The notes: generated from the letters alone by a model not told the origin. A DNA stretch of 64,000 bases from Sphaerisporangium fuscum (GCF_018531465.1 NZ_JAHDTF010000020.1:1-64000); one strand, 5' to 3'. Shown: positions 22,955 through 33,110, counted from the stretch's first letter. Translations and numbers: made by a program.

Positions 22955-24100
22955 ATGAAGATCGTGGTGGTCGGCGCCGGGCTCGGAGGAGTGGCGGCCG
23001 CGGTGGGACTGCATCGCACAGGCCACGAGGTGACACTCTTCGAACGGGCCGCCGAACTGCGGGAAGCGGGCACCGGGATCGTGGTCATGCCCAACGGGCT
23101 TCGCGCGCTGGACGCGCTGGGACTGGCTGATGACGTCCGCGGGCACGATATGCGGGACGGCCAATGGGGGCTGCGGGACCGGCTCGGACGACCGCTGCTG
23201 GTCACCGGCCTGTCCCAAGCTCAGCAGGTGGTCGGGACGCCCGCCATGATCGTCCGAGCGGAGCTGCACCGGGCGCTGCGCGCCCCGCTGCCCCCCGGTC
23301 TGGTGCGAACCGGGATTCCGGTCGAGCGCCTGGAAGCCGACCTCACCGGGGTGACCGTGGTCAGCGACGGTGAGCCCGTCGCGAGAGCGGACGCCGTGAT
23401 CGCGGCCGACGGCAACGGCAGCAAGCTTCGCGCGCAACTCTTCCCTGGTCACCCCGGACTGCGGCGCACCGGCCGGATGGACCTGCGCGGCATGCTGTCC
23501 CGCCCTCCGGGCATGGCATCGGACCTGCTCGTCGGCCAGTTGGTCGACCGCCGCACCGGCGCGATGTTCGGCCTGTTCCCCGTCGGCGAGGACCGCCTGT
23601 ACTGGTTCACCGACTCCGTCCTGGACGGCCCGCCGCCCGAGGCGGACGAGGCACGCCGGCAGATGCTGTCCCTGATGGCCGACTGGCACCCCCTCGTCCC
23701 CGCGCTGATCGAGGCCACCCCGCCCGCCGACATCTACGTCGACCCGATCGCCCGCCTGGCCGAACCCCTGCCCTCGTTCGCCGTCGGCAGGATCGCGCTC
23801 CTCGGCGACGCCGCGCACGCCATGTCACCCGACCTCGGTCAGGGCTCCAGCCAGGCCTTCGAAGACGCCGCCGCGCTGACCCGCCACCTGACGGGCGGGG
23901 GACCGGCCGACGTCGTCCAGCGGCTCCTGGCCTACGACGCCGAGCGCAGGCCCAGCGCCAACCGCATGATGCGCGGGGCGGCCCGGCAGTCGCGGCTGAC
24001 CTCCCAGACCGGTGTCACCGCGTGGCTGCGCGACACGCTGCTCCGCGCCGTACCGTCCCGGCTGGCCGCCCGGCAACTCGCCGCCCTCTGGCACGCCTGA
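22955..24100 (+). CDS. FAD-dependent aromatic monooxygenase
   Basis: 381 residues. N-terminal FAD Rossmann motif GAGLGGVAAAVGLHRTGHEVTLFER, the DG motif AADGNGSKLR (~150) and the GD motif LLGDAAHAMSPDLGQG (~285) define a class A flavoprotein hydroxylase. Substrate unknown. Pairing with a divergent TetR suggests inducible detoxification or catabolism of an aromatic. Confidence 0.93.
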   Translation: MKIVVVGAGLGGVAAAVGLHRTGHEVTLFERAAELREAGTGIVVMPNGLRALDALGLADDVRGHDMRDGQWGLRDRLGRPLLVTGLSQAQQVVGTPAMIVRAELHRALRAPLPPGLVRTGIPVERLEADLTGVTVVSDGEPVARADAVIAADGNGSKLRAQLFPGHPGLRRTGRMDLRGMLSRPPGMASDLLVGQLVDRRTGAMFGLFPVGEDRLYWFTDSVLDGPPPEADEARRQMLSLMADWHPLVPALIEATPPADIYVDPIARLAEPLPSFAVGRIALLGDAAHAMSPDLGQGSSQAFEDAAALTRHLTGGGPADVVQRLLAYDAERRPSANRMMRGAARQSRLTSQTGVTAWLRDTLLRAVPSRLAARQLAALWHA

Positions 24101-24169
24101 TACGTCTCATGCCGTGCTGTGGCAGAGGGAACGGTGGCGGCGTCGCCCGGACATCGCGACTCCGGCCGG

Positions 24170-24826
24170 TCAGCGGTGGAGATAGGCGAGCACCGCCAGG
24201 ACGCGGCGGTTGTCATCCTCGGATTCCGGCAGGTGGAGCTTGCCGAAGATGCTCGCGATGTGTTTGGTGACCGCGCTGGCGGAGATCGCCAGCTGATGGG
24301 CTATGGCGACGTTGGAGCGCCCGGCGGCGATCAGGCTCAACACCTCGCGTTCGCGGGGGCTCAGCTCGGCCGTACGGCCGCGCGCGTCCCCTCGGGCGAG
24401 CAGTTTGGCGACGACCTGCGGATCCATGGCCGTGCCGCCGCCGGCCACCGATGCGACCGCGTTGATGAACTGTTCGGTGTTGGAGACCCTGTCCTTCAGG
24501 AGGTAGCCGACCGCCCCGGCGCCGTCGGCGAGCAGTTCACGGGCGTAGAGCTGCTCAACGTACTGTGACAGCACCAGCACGGGAAAGCCGGGCCGCCGGC
24601 GGCGCATCTGGATCGCGGCCTGCAAGCCTTCGTCGGTGAACGACGGAGGTAGCCGCACGTCGACGACCGCCAGGTCGGGCTGCTCCTCGGTCAACGCCCT
24701 GAGCAGTGACGGGCCGTTGTCGACGGCGGCCACGACCGTGAACCCGTGTTCGGTGAGCATGCGGACCAGCACGTCTCTGATGAGGAACATGTCCTCGGCG
24801 ACGACTACTCGGACCTGATCGCGCAC
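24170..24826 (-). CDS. LuxR-type response regulator
   Basis: 218 residues: receiver with VVAEDMFLIRD and acceptor Asp in LAVVDVRLPPSFTDEG (~54), K in LLKDRVSNTEQ, and a LuxR HTH (LSPREREVLSLIAAGRSNVAIAHQLAISASAVTKHIASIFGKL). Overlaps the kinase gene upstream by 22 bases. Last gene of a three-gene operon. Confidence 0.95.
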   Translation of the reverse strand: MRDQVRVVVAEDMFLIRDVLVRMLTEHGFTVVAAVDNGPSLLRALTEEQPDLAVVDVRLPPSFTDEGLQAAIQMRRRRPGFPVLVLSQYVEQLYARELLADGAGAVGYLLKDRVSNTEQFINAVASVAGGGTAMDPQVVAKLLARGDARGRTAELSPREREVLSLIAAGRSNVAIAHQLAISASAVTKHIASIFGKLHLPESEDDNRRVLAVLAYLHR

Positions 24827-26076
24827 GGCACCTCCAGGTGGACGCGAGTAGGGCCACCGGGCGGGCTGTGGACGGCGATCTTCCCGTCGAAGACGGCCAG
24901 CCTGCTTTGGACGCCACGGAGCCCGGTGCCGTTGAACGGATCGGCGCCACCGGCGCCGTCATCGATGACGTCGCAGCTCAGCACGCCGTTCCGGTAGTGG
25001 AGTGTGACGCTGACGGTCGCCGTGCCCGCGTGTTTGCTCGTGTTGGCGAGCAGTTCGTTGACGGCGAAGTAGACGGCCGATTCGACCGGCGGGGTCGGCC
25101 GTCCGGGCAGATCGGACGACACTTCGACATCGAGCAGGGCGTCCAGCGCCAAGGCGCGGATCGCGTCGGCGAGGCCCCGGTCGGCGAGGACCGGCGGATG
25201 CACGCCCCGTACCAGGTCGCGCAGCTCGTCCAATGCCTTCGACGACGCCTGCCGCGCCGCGATCACCAGTTCGCGGGCCGCCTCCGGATCCTCGTCGAAC
25301 AGCCGCTCGGCGTTGCCGAGCCCCAAGCCGAGGGCGACCAGTCGTGCCTGGGCCCCGTCATGCAGGTCACGTTCGATGCGGCGCAGTTCCGCGGCCTGTG
25401 CGTCGACGCTGTCCGCGCGCGTCCGCACCAGCGTGTCGACCCGGTGTTCCAATTCGGTCGTCCGGGACGGCCCGAGCAGCGCGCGTGTCCAACCGGCGCG
25501 CAACCGCAGCACCTTCGGCCCGATGTACAGGCCGAGCGCGATCAACGCGAGCCCGGCCGGGACGGCGGCCAGCGCGCCGGCCGTCGAGGTCACATGGATG
25601 ACGCCGTAGGAGTTGCTGCCGCCGGCCCGTGCGTTGGCCTGCCACACGAGCGGCTGCGCCAGGCCGTACAACCCGTAGATCGGCATGCCGAGCGCCAACG
25701 CTGCCGCCCACGTGCCGATGATCGGGTCGAGGACGGCCCAGAGCACGTCCCGCCAGGTCGCCGGCGCCTTCAGCAGCGCGACCGCGCCCGTTTGCGGACC
25801 GTAGGGACGTTCGATGTCCACGCCCAGCTGACCGGCCAGCCGCCGGGCCGCGTCCGCGACCTTCCGCAGCAGCGAGACCGCCGGCGGCAACACGTACCGC
25901 CCGACGCCGACCACCATCAGTGCCGCGCTGATCACGACCAGGGCGGCCGCGCCGAGACCGGCGACCGACAGGCAGATCATGGCCAGCGCGCGAACCGGCG
26001 TCGCGAGTCTCGCCTTCATCCATGTCTCCCCGTTCCGTACCGGGGGCATCATCGCATTCTCGTCCGGACGTCTCAT
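24805..26076 (-). CDS. Sensor histidine kinase
   Basis: 423 residues. ATG 26076 overlaps the nitrilase stop (ATGA). Several membrane helices in the first ~200 residues, then HisKA_3 with RRIERDLHDGAQARLVALGLGLG (acceptor His) and HATPase with ELLANTSKHA and NGTGLRGVQSRL. Its operon mate upstream handles lipid or amide chemistry, suggesting an envelope signal, but no ligand domain is recognised. Confidence 0.93.
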   Translation of the reverse strand: MRRPDENAMMPPVRNGETWMKARLATPVRALAMICLSVAGLGAAALVVISAALMVVGVGRYVLPPAVSLLRKVADAARRLAGQLGVDIERPYGPQTGAVALLKAPATWRDVLWAVLDPIIGTWAAALALGMPIYGLYGLAQPLVWQANARAGGSNSYGVIHVTSTAGALAAVPAGLALIALGLYIGPKVLRLRAGWTRALLGPSRTTELEHRVDTLVRTRADSVDAQAAELRRIERDLHDGAQARLVALGLGLGNAERLFDEDPEAARELVIAARQASSKALDELRDLVRGVHPPVLADRGLADAIRALALDALLDVEVSSDLPGRPTPPVESAVYFAVNELLANTSKHAGTATVSVTLHYRNGVLSCDVIDDGAGGADPFNGTGLRGVQSRLAVFDGKIAVHSPPGGPTRVHLEVPCAIRSE

Positions 26077-27572
26077 GACCAGCCCCGATGCCCTGTCCGC
26101 CGGAACAGCGGCAATATCGTCAGGCCGACGACGCTCGCGACGCAGAGCCAGGCGAACAAATCGCCGACCACGCCGTAGACCGTCCAGGTGCCCCGCGTCG
26201 GTACGGACACGACCATGCTCTGTTGTGGGGTGCTGAAGTAGTTCGTCCTGGCGAGGTCCACACCGTAGGCGTCGACGGTGATCGCGATGCCGTTGCTGGT
26301 CTGCCGGACGAGGCTGTAGCCGTTCTCGACGGCACGGAACACCGCGTTCGCCGAGTGCATGTGCTCGATGCCCTTCCAGTCGTTGGCGGGGACGAACATG
26401 ATGTCGGCCCGGGTGCGCAGCGTGCTGGGGAAATCGGCGTCGAAGCAGATGACGTTGGACAGCCTCCCGAACGGCGTCCTGGACACCGGCGCGACACCAT
26501 CACCTGGTCGCAGACTCTCCATGCCGGGCACCGGATGCGCCTTGTCGAAGGTCGAGAGCACCTGGCCGTCCGGAGCCACGAGTACGGCGATGTCGCGTGA
26601 GCGCGGCTGCCCGTCGAGGATGACGGCTATCCCCATGTCGAGATAGATCCGCTTCTCTTTGGCCAGGTCTTGGGCCTTCCGCAGGAAATCGGGGAAGTCC
26701 TCGTCGAGCACGACGGCGGCGGCCTCCGGCCACGCGACGATCTTCGCACCACCGTCGGCCTCGATCCGGCTGTGGGCGAACAGATCGTCGTTGAGCACCG
26801 CGAACGCCTTACGCAGCACCGGCTTCTGCTCGGGCAGGACCTGCGGTGTGTGGAAGTTGTCGATCTCTCGCATGCGCTTCTCGGCGGTGAGTGACGCGCT
26901 GATGCCGGCGACGCGTACCAGGCTCGGCGCCGTCGGCGCCATGGCGATCCGCAGGCCACCGCCGATGAGGACGAGAACGAGCACCGAGACGTAGGCCGGC
27001 GTGACGGCCCGGATCGACGGCCGGCTCGGCCTGCGTTCCAGTGCGAGGTTGACGACCGGCGCGGCCCAGGCCATCAGAAAGCTGATCCCGTAAATGCCGG
27101 TGACGGACACCAGTTGCAACAACGGCAGGTTCGCCGACTGCGTCGCGGCCAATGGCCCGAAAATCGTCCCGAGCGGGCTGATCGCCGCGACCAGGAATTC
27201 GACCGCCGCCCGAGCCGCTGGAAAGACCAGCGTGCCGAGGAACGGGTTCAGTCGCTGGAACAGCAGTCGGTCGACCAGCAGTGGAACACTGAGGATCAGG
27301 TTCAGCATCAGGCAGCCGAGCAGGATCGGCAGGACCCCGAGCCGGCCTGCGGCCGCGACGTAAACAACCGTCACCGCCGTCGCCGACAGGCCGACGTACC
27401 CGAAGCCGGCGAGTACGCCGGAGCTTCGGGTGAACCGCATGAGGCCAATGGAGAACAGCCAGCTCGCGATCGGAACCGACCAATCGCTGTTCGCGCTGAA
27501 CAATCCGAGCGCTATACCTGCCGCCAACCAGGCGTATTTTCGCCAACCGGTGGCGAAAGACGTGTTTGCCAT
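26073..27572 (-). CDS. Lnt-like apolipoprotein N-acyltransferase/nitrilase
   Basis: 499 residues. About seven membrane segments occupy the first ~220 residues; the rest is a carbon-nitrogen hydrolase domain with the E-K-C triad: Glu in WPEAAAV (~280), Lys in TFDKAHPVPGMESL (~345) and Cys in VICFDADFP (~390). This is the architecture of Lnt, which N-acylates lipoproteins. Start ATG 27572 (MANTSFATG) is preferred over an upstream frame of Arg-rich shadow. A second Lnt-like protein in operon with a two-component pair may act on a special substrate. Confidence 0.88.
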   Translation of the reverse strand: MANTSFATGWRKYAWLAAGIALGLFSANSDWSVPIASWLFSIGLMRFTRSSGVLAGFGYVGLSATAVTVVYVAAAGRLGVLPILLGCLMLNLILSVPLLVDRLLFQRLNPFLGTLVFPAARAAVEFLVAAISPLGTIFGPLAATQSANLPLLQLVSVTGIYGISFLMAWAAPVVNLALERRPSRPSIRAVTPAYVSVLVLVLIGGGLRIAMAPTAPSLVRVAGISASLTAEKRMREIDNFHTPQVLPEQKPVLRKAFAVLNDDLFAHSRIEADGGAKIVAWPEAAAVVLDEDFPDFLRKAQDLAKEKRIYLDMGIAVILDGQPRSRDIAVLVAPDGQVLSTFDKAHPVPGMESLRPGDGVAPVSRTPFGRLSNVICFDADFPSTLRTRADIMFVPANDWKGIEHMHSANAVFRAVENGYSLVRQTSNGIAITVDAYGVDLARTNYFSTPQQSMVVSVPTRGTWTVYGVVGDLFAWLCVASVVGLTILPLFRRTGHRGWS

Positions 27573-28266
27573 GCACCAAAGGCTGTCCGATCGCCCGGCC
27601 GCTGCCATTGCGGTTGACTCCCCGCGCTTCCTGTAGTTATCTCCACCCCCAGCCCGGATGCTTCTGCCGACTGGCCTTGTCCGGCGCTGCAAGGAGGCCA
27701 CGGAGACCCAGTACAGGCGAGACGGTCGATCCCACAGCACAGGGGGCGGTGAGCCTCGGTGCCAGGTGCCGGCGCCAGGGTGCAAGATCCGACGGCGGGT
27801 TGAAGGCTGATCGGGCGGGCTATGCTGAGATGTCCGCCGATGTCCTCTTCGCCGCTCGGCGGGTGGGGATCATCCGGCGGGGCCGTGCGGCGGCCTTCCA
27901 CGGGCTCGGGCGATCGCCTGCGAGATGTGGCGCGGGGAGGCCGACTCGAGCTGGTGCTGGTCTCCGGCACCCCTTCACCCCGGCCTGAGGTAGCGCGCGC
28001 CGTCCCGGTGGGGCGCAGCCCGATCTTTCAGAGCGGCCGGCTCTTCAGTGTGTGGTGTGGGGGTGTTCATCCAGCTCATGGGTGATGCGGGTGGTGTCCC
28101 GCGCGGCCGGGAGATTGTCCGCTGCCGGTGAAAATCGGGTGACATTTCGTACCATTTGCCGAGATGCTGGGCTGGGGACGACGAGTTTTGTCGGTGGTGC
28201 CGGACAGACTTTGCATGACCACAACTTCTTGCGAGACCCACGGCTGGAACGCCAGCCACGAACGTC
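27573..28266. other. Gene-free region of ~690 bases
   Basis: Nothing convincing. Short frames on both strands lack domains and ribosome sites. It contains the promoters of the Lnt-like operon (leftward) and the MFS gene (rightward). Confidence 0.5.
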
Positions 28267-29775
28267 ATGTCCGACAACCCTGATCGAGGTGCCGTGCCCA
28301 TCCCACAGCTCGACTCACCCGCCAAACCCGCGGCCGCCGTCTCGCGTCGCACTCCGGCCGTGATCCGGTTGCTGGTGCTCGCCACGTTCGTGGTCATCCT
28401 CAACGAGACGATCATGATCAATGCGATCCCGCGGCTGATGGGCGCGCTGCACATCACCGAGCAGACCGCGCAGTGGCTCTCGACCGCCTTCATGCTGACC
28501 ATGGCCGCCGTCATCCCGATCACCGGATGGTTCCTGCAGCGGGTGTCCACCCGCCGCGCGTACACCACCGCGATGGGTCTGTTCCTGCTCGGCACGGCGC
28601 TGGCCGCCGTCGCGCCGTCGTTCGAGGTGCTGCTGGGCGCCCGCATCGTCCAGGCGTCCGGGACGGCGGTGATGATGCCGCTGCTGATGACCACCCTGAT
28701 GCAGGTGGTGCCCGAGGCGGAGCGGGGCCGCGTGATGGGCAACGTCAGCCTGGCCATCTCGGTCGCGCCCGCGATGGGCCCGACGGTCTCGGGGTTGATC
28801 CTCCAACTCGGGTCCTGGCGGCTGCTGTTCGCCGTGGTGCTCCCCATCGCCGCCCTGATCACGTGGGGCGGGCTGAGGCAGCTCAAGAACGTCGGAGAGC
28901 CCCAGGCCAGCACCATCGACTGGTTGAGCGTGGTGACCGCGGCCGCGGGCTTCGGCGGCCTGGTCTACGGGCTCAGCCGGTTCGAGGGCGGTGACGTCCG
29001 CGTCGCCGGCGCGATCGTGGTGGCCGGCCTGGTCGCCATCGCCGTCTTCGTCGTCCGCCAGCTGTCCTTGCAGAAGCGGGGCACGCCGTTGTTGGACCTG
29101 CGCACCCTGCGCCACCGCACCTACACGGTCTCGCTGATCCTGATGTCGGTGGCCTTCATGGCGATGCTCGGCTCGATGATCCTGCTGCCGCTGTACCTGC
29201 AGAACGTCCGCGCGCTCAGCCCCCTGGAGACCGGACTCCTCGTGATGCCGGGCGGCCTCGCGATGGGGTTGCTCGGTCCGACCGTCGGCCGCCTGTTCGA
29301 CCGCTTCGGCGGCCGGGTTCTGGTCATCCCCGGCGCGATCGGGATCATGCTCGCGCTCGCCGGCTTCACACAGGTCACCATGACGATGCCGGTCTGGCAG
29401 CTCCTCGGCCTGCACGCGCTGCTGATGGTGAGCCTGGCCGCGACCTTCACGCCGGTGTTCACCCTCGGGCTCGGAGCGGTTCCCCCGCACCTCTACTCCC
29501 ACGGCAGCTCGATCCTGAGCACGCTGCAGCAGGTCGCCGCGGCCTTCGGCACCGCGCTCGTGATCACCGTGATGAGCGCGCGAGCCGAGGCCCTGAGATC
29601 CGCGGGAGTCGCGGAGAAGCTCGCCAACCTCGACGGCATGCGGCTGGCCTTCATCATCGGCGCGGTGCTGTCCTTGGCCGTGGTCGTCACCGCCCTGCTC
29701 CTACCTGCCCGAGCGAGCAGCGCCGGCGAGATCGAGGAACCGGCTGACGAGCCCAGCGTGGCGGCGAGCCACTGA
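28267..29775 (+). CDS. DHA2-family MFS drug transporter
   Basis: 502 residues with ~14 membrane segments. Typical features: MGALHITEQTAQWLSTAFMLTMAAVIPITGWFLQRVSTRRAYT (TM1-2 and motif A region), GARIVQASGTAVMMPLLMT (TM4-5) and GNVSLAISVAPAMGPTVSGLI (motif C). ATG 28267 lacks a ribosome site; GTG 28294 with GAGG ahead is a good alternative. Proton-driven export of toxic compounds is expected. Confidence 0.9.
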   Translation: MSDNPDRGAVPIPQLDSPAKPAAAVSRRTPAVIRLLVLATFVVILNETIMINAIPRLMGALHITEQTAQWLSTAFMLTMAAVIPITGWFLQRVSTRRAYTTAMGLFLLGTALAAVAPSFEVLLGARIVQASGTAVMMPLLMTTLMQVVPEAERGRVMGNVSLAISVAPAMGPTVSGLILQLGSWRLLFAVVLPIAALITWGGLRQLKNVGEPQASTIDWLSVVTAAAGFGGLVYGLSRFEGGDVRVAGAIVVAGLVAIAVFVVRQLSLQKRGTPLLDLRTLRHRTYTVSLILMSVAFMAMLGSMILLPLYLQNVRALSPLETGLLVMPGGLAMGLLGPTVGRLFDRFGGRVLVIPGAIGIMLALAGFTQVTMTMPVWQLLGLHALLMVSLAATFTPVFTLGLGAVPPHLYSHGSSILSTLQQVAAAFGTALVITVMSARAEALRSAGVAEKLANLDGMRLAFIIGAVLSLAVVVTALLLPARASSAGEIEEPADEPSVAASH

Positions 29776-29804
29776 TCCACGGAGCGCCTGGGGAATCCCG
29801 TTGC

Positions 29805-29830
29805 CCCCCTCGCCCATCCCGGCGAGGGGG
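29805..29830 (+). terminator. Intrinsic terminator
   Basis: CCCCCTCGCC (29805-29814) pairs with GGCGAGGGGG (29821-29830) directly after the transporter gene; no T run follows. Confidence 0.7.
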
Positions 29831-29855
29831 CTCCGCGTCCGATGGAAAAGAGATC

Positions 29856-30524
29856 ATGAACGCCCACGACGTCGCCCGGATGCTGCCTGATGTCCCGGTG
29901 CTTCGCGACCTGTGCAGGTCCATGGCGGTGCTGGAGGCGGTCCTGAGTCCGGACTGGGAGAGTCGTTACCACTCCTTCGACGCCGACTGGGGGCCGGCGG
30001 AGGAGATGGCCTCGATGCGGAACGGCTCGGGAGACGAATACTCGATCGTTTTCTCGGACGGAGGCGCGTTCGTTCGCGGCTTCGATCACGAGGCGGTGAT
30101 GAGTCCGTACGGGAACGACGGGCCGTGGCCGGGGGTGCTCGACTCGGTCCCCGATGTCTTCCGCCAGTACCTGGAAGAGCCCGCGTTCCGCGACGAGGCG
30201 GGCATGCCGGTCGTGACGGCCTGCCTGTGGCGTGAGGGCGGCGATGGGCGGTGGCGGGTCGGTGAGATCGAGTATCCGGACGGCGAGAGCGACCCCGATG
30301 GAGCGGCGCGCCTGTTCGCGTTGCTCGTCGATCCGTCGCCGCAGGCGTTCCAGCGGTTCGCCGAGGACTACTACGAGGTCCCGGTGGACCTTGACGCGGT
30401 CCGGCATGTCTATGCGCTGCGCCCGCTGACACAGGCGGTGGTCGCCACGCTGAACGCCGACCTGTCCCTGGAGGATCTTGTCGAAGACCTCTCGGCCTCT
30501 CGGTATCCGTTCACCGTCGGCTGA
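29856..30524 (+). CDS. Hypothetical cytosolic protein
   Basis: 222 residues, acidic, no signal peptide or membrane helix. It opens MNAHDVARMLPDVPVLRDLCRSMAVLEAVLSPDWESRY and has repeated W/Y-D/E patterns. Not assigned to a family. AAGAG precedes the ATG. Confidence 0.7.
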   Translation: MNAHDVARMLPDVPVLRDLCRSMAVLEAVLSPDWESRYHSFDADWGPAEEMASMRNGSGDEYSIVFSDGGAFVRGFDHEAVMSPYGNDGPWPGVLDSVPDVFRQYLEEPAFRDEAGMPVVTACLWREGGDGRWRVGEIEYPDGESDPDGAARLFALLVDPSPQAFQRFAEDYYEVPVDLDAVRHVYALRPLTQAVVATLNADLSLEDLVEDLSASRYPFTVG

Positions 30525-30683
30525 GAAGCAGGGCGATCGGCGCGCACGCGCTCCGGAGCGGACCAGTGCCCGAACGGGAAGCCACCTGCTTCCGGTGCCG
30601 GCGGCCAGGGTGCCGATGTGCTGCGGGGAGGGGTGGTCGGGTCCACCGCGAACTTTGCCGACGGCGCATGCGTCGAACCTGTC

Positions 30684-31322
30684 ATGATCGCCGTTAGCCT
30701 CGCGATGTCCGCGCTTCTCGCCGTCTCGCCCATTCCGAAGAACTTCCTGATCACCGAGCATGATGCCCGCACGCCGTCGAGCGGGGTGGAGCTCGGCGAA
30801 GAGTGGTGGAAGATCAGCGACAAGATCGACAAAAAGTTGGAGCTCAATCCCTGCGGACGCAGGGGCACGGGTTCGGACGGGCGGGTGGCGATGCGGACCA
30901 TCACCTACCACGCCACGGCGCCGCTGAAGTCCAGCGAACAGCTTGTGATCTACAAGAGCCCGAAGGCCGCCGCCACGGCTCTGGCCCGGCTGCGGGCGGA
31001 TGTCCGCAAGTGCGCCGAGCACAGGCGGGGGTCTCGCGCCGGCTGGGACCCGAACGGGAGCTACCGCTACGTGGGCCGAGCCGTGCGGTTGGCCGACGAG
31101 GCGCTCTGGGTCCGGGAGCAGGCTTACGAGGAGCATTCGGGGTGGAGCTCATACGACTGGTTCCTCGCCGCTCGCCGCGGCGCCGCTCTGATGATCTACA
31201 GCGCGGACGACGGCGCGGTGCTGGGTGACCGGAGCGGGTGGAAGCAGCTGTCGCGGAAGGCCCGGAAAATGTCGGTCAAGGTGTGCGAACTCCCGGGCGT
31301 CTGTGCGCACCGCGGAAGGTGA
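30684..31322 (+). CDS. Secreted sensor-domain-like protein
   Basis: 212 residues from ATG 30684. A signal peptide (about 1-16) precedes a domain with four spread Cys; the segment SSEQLVIYKSPKAAATALARLRADVRKCAEH resembles the PknH-type extracellular sensor fold of actinomycetes. The function and substrate are unknown. Confidence 0.65.
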   Translation: MIAVSLAMSALLAVSPIPKNFLITEHDARTPSSGVELGEEWWKISDKIDKKLELNPCGRRGTGSDGRVAMRTITYHATAPLKSSEQLVIYKSPKAAATALARLRADVRKCAEHRRGSRAGWDPNGSYRYVGRAVRLADEALWVREQAYEEHSGWSSYDWFLAARRGAALMIYSADDGAVLGDRSGWKQLSRKARKMSVKVCELPGVCAHRGR

Positions 31323-31391
31323 GCAGGCGAGTTCGGCTCCGAGCGCCCCTACGGCCTTGGCCTGGGGCACCCAAGGGCCGACGCGGCCTCG

Positions 31392-32234
31392 TCAGGGCGT
31401 GGCGAAGCGCTCCTGGCCCAGGACGGCGAGCAGTTGCAGCTTCTCGTGGCCCTCGGTGCGGGGAGGAGCGGTGAGCACGAGGAGGGCCTGGGACTGGTCC
31501 TCGGTGAACAGCACCTGGCAGTCCAGCTCGATCGGGCCGAGTTCGGGATGGATGAGAATCTTGTGGTCCTCGAAGCGTTTCGCGACCTCGTGCCGGTCCC
31601 ACAGCTCCGCGAACTCCGTGCTCGCCTTCTGCAACGCCCGGACGAGCTCGCCGGCCCGGGAGCGCGGGCCCATCGAGCCGTAGGCGGCCCGCAGGTTCGC
31701 GACCTGGGCACGGCTTTGCCTGTCGCGGTCGTCCTCGGGGTAGCGCAGCCGCTCGGAGGGGTCGGTGAACCAGCGGTAGATCTCGCTGCGGGCGAGGCCG
31801 GTGTACCCGGACTTGTCGCCGAACAGGGCGTCGGCCATCCGGTTCTGCACCAGCGTCTCGCCCAGGTTGGACAGGATGAGAGCGGGGGTGTCGCTCAAAC
31901 GGTCGAGCACCCGCAGCAGCGCGGGGGCGACGTGCGTCGCGGCCGCCACCGGCGCCGGGGGGTTGTGGCCGGCGATCTGGAACAGGTAGTCGCGTTCGTC
32001 GTTCGTCAGCCGGAGCGCACGGGCGAGTGACCCCAGCATCTGCTCGCTCGGCTGGGGGCCGCGTTGCTGCTCGAGCCGGGTGTAGTAGTCGGCCGACATC
32101 GCGGCGAGGGCCGCCACCTCTTCGCGCCGGAGGCCGGGGGCCCGGCGGCGCGCACCGGCGGGAAGCCCGACGTCCTTCGGCTGCAGCGCCTCGCGCCGGC
32201 GGCGCAGGAAGTCGGCGAGTGCTGTGCGGTCCAT
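31392..32234 (-). CDS. XRE regulator with MmyB-like ligand domain
   Basis: 280 residues. HTH at about 10-75 (FLRRRREALQPKDVGLPAGARRRAPGLRREEVAALAAMSADYYTRLEQ) then the MmyB-type PAS-like domain with IYRWFTDPSERLRYPEDDR. Divergent from the SDR gene (111-base gap), which it most likely controls; this pairing is very common in actinomycetes. Confidence 0.95.
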   Translation of the reverse strand: MDRTALADFLRRRREALQPKDVGLPAGARRRAPGLRREEVAALAAMSADYYTRLEQQRGPQPSEQMLGSLARALRLTNDERDYLFQIAGHNPPAPVAAATHVAPALLRVLDRLSDTPALILSNLGETLVQNRMADALFGDKSGYTGLARSEIYRWFTDPSERLRYPEDDRDRQSRAQVANLRAAYGSMGPRSRAGELVRALQKASTEFAELWDRHEVAKRFEDHKILIHPELGPIELDCQVLFTEDQSQALLVLTAPPRTEGHEKLQLLAVLGQERFATP

Positions 32235-32345
32235 GCGTTCAGTATCCGCCGGGTGCCCCGGCGCTCGGGACCGCGAACCAGGGATCGCCGATCCCCCGAT
32301 AAGCGCTCTCTGCACCCGCCGCGGCCACCGGCGCAAGCTGGACGC

Positions 32346-33110
32346 ATGAACATCTCAGGGAACACCGTCTTCATCCCCGGCTCCACCAGCGGCATCGGCC
32401 TCGCCCTCGCGCTCGAACTGAAGGCCAAGGGGAACACCGTGATCGTCGGTGGACGGCGCGCCGAACTGCTGGAGCGGATCGCCGCCGAGCATCCCGGCAT
32501 CGACACCGTGGAGATCGACACCAGCGACCCGGTGAGCATCGAATCCGCCGCGAAGGAGGTGCTGGCCAAGCACCCGGACCTCAACGTCCTCGTCACGATG
32601 GCCGGCATCATGAAGGTCGAGGACTGGCACAGGCCCGAGTCGTTCCTCGCCTCGGCCGAGTCGGTCATCACGACCAACGTGCTCGGCCCGATCCGCCTCA
32701 TCGCCGCGTTCATCGAGCACCTGCGGAAGCAGCCGGACGCGACCATCGTCACCGTCTCGTCGGGGCTGGCGTTCGCGCCGCTCAAGGTCACGCCGAGTTA
32801 CAACGCGTCCAAGGCCGCGATCCACATGCTCAGCGAGTCGATCCGGCTGCAACTCGCCGACACGAGCGTGAAGATCATGGAGCTCGAGCCGCCGGCCGTC
32901 CGCACCGCGCTGCTGCCCGGCCAGGAGGAGAGCGAGTTCGCGATGCCGCTCGACGAGTTCGTCGCGGAGGTCGTCGCACTGATCGAGGCGCGGCCCGACG
33001 TGAAGGAGATCCAGGTGGAGCGCGTGAAGTTCCTGCGCTACGGCGAGGCGCGCGGTGACTACGACCAGGTCGTCCAGACGCTCAACGCGTCCGACCCGCA
33101 CGGCAAATAG
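32346..33110 (+). CDS. Short-chain dehydrogenase/reductase (DltE-like)
   Basis: 254 residues. NAD(P) motif GSTSGIGLALA (~12-22), active-site Ser in VSSGLAFAP, and Y-x3-K in SYNASKAAIHM. The catalytic set is complete. Such SDRs next to MmyB-type regulators are of unknown substrate. Confidence 0.93.
   Translation: MNISGNTVFIPGSTSGIGLALALELKAKGNTVIVGGRRAELLERIAAEHPGIDTVEIDTSDPVSIESAAKEVLAKHPDLNVLVTMAGIMKVEDWHRPESFLASAESVITTNVLGPIRLIAAFIEHLRKQPDATIVTVSSGLAFAPLKVTPSYNASKAAIHMLSESIRLQLADTSVKIMELEPPAVRTALLPGQEESEFAMPLDEFVAEVVALIEARPDVKEIQVERVKFLRYGEARGDYDQVVQTLNASDPHGK

Noticed and set aside
27822..28085. Short plus-strand frame before the MFS gene
   Set aside because: No recognisable protein and poor start context.
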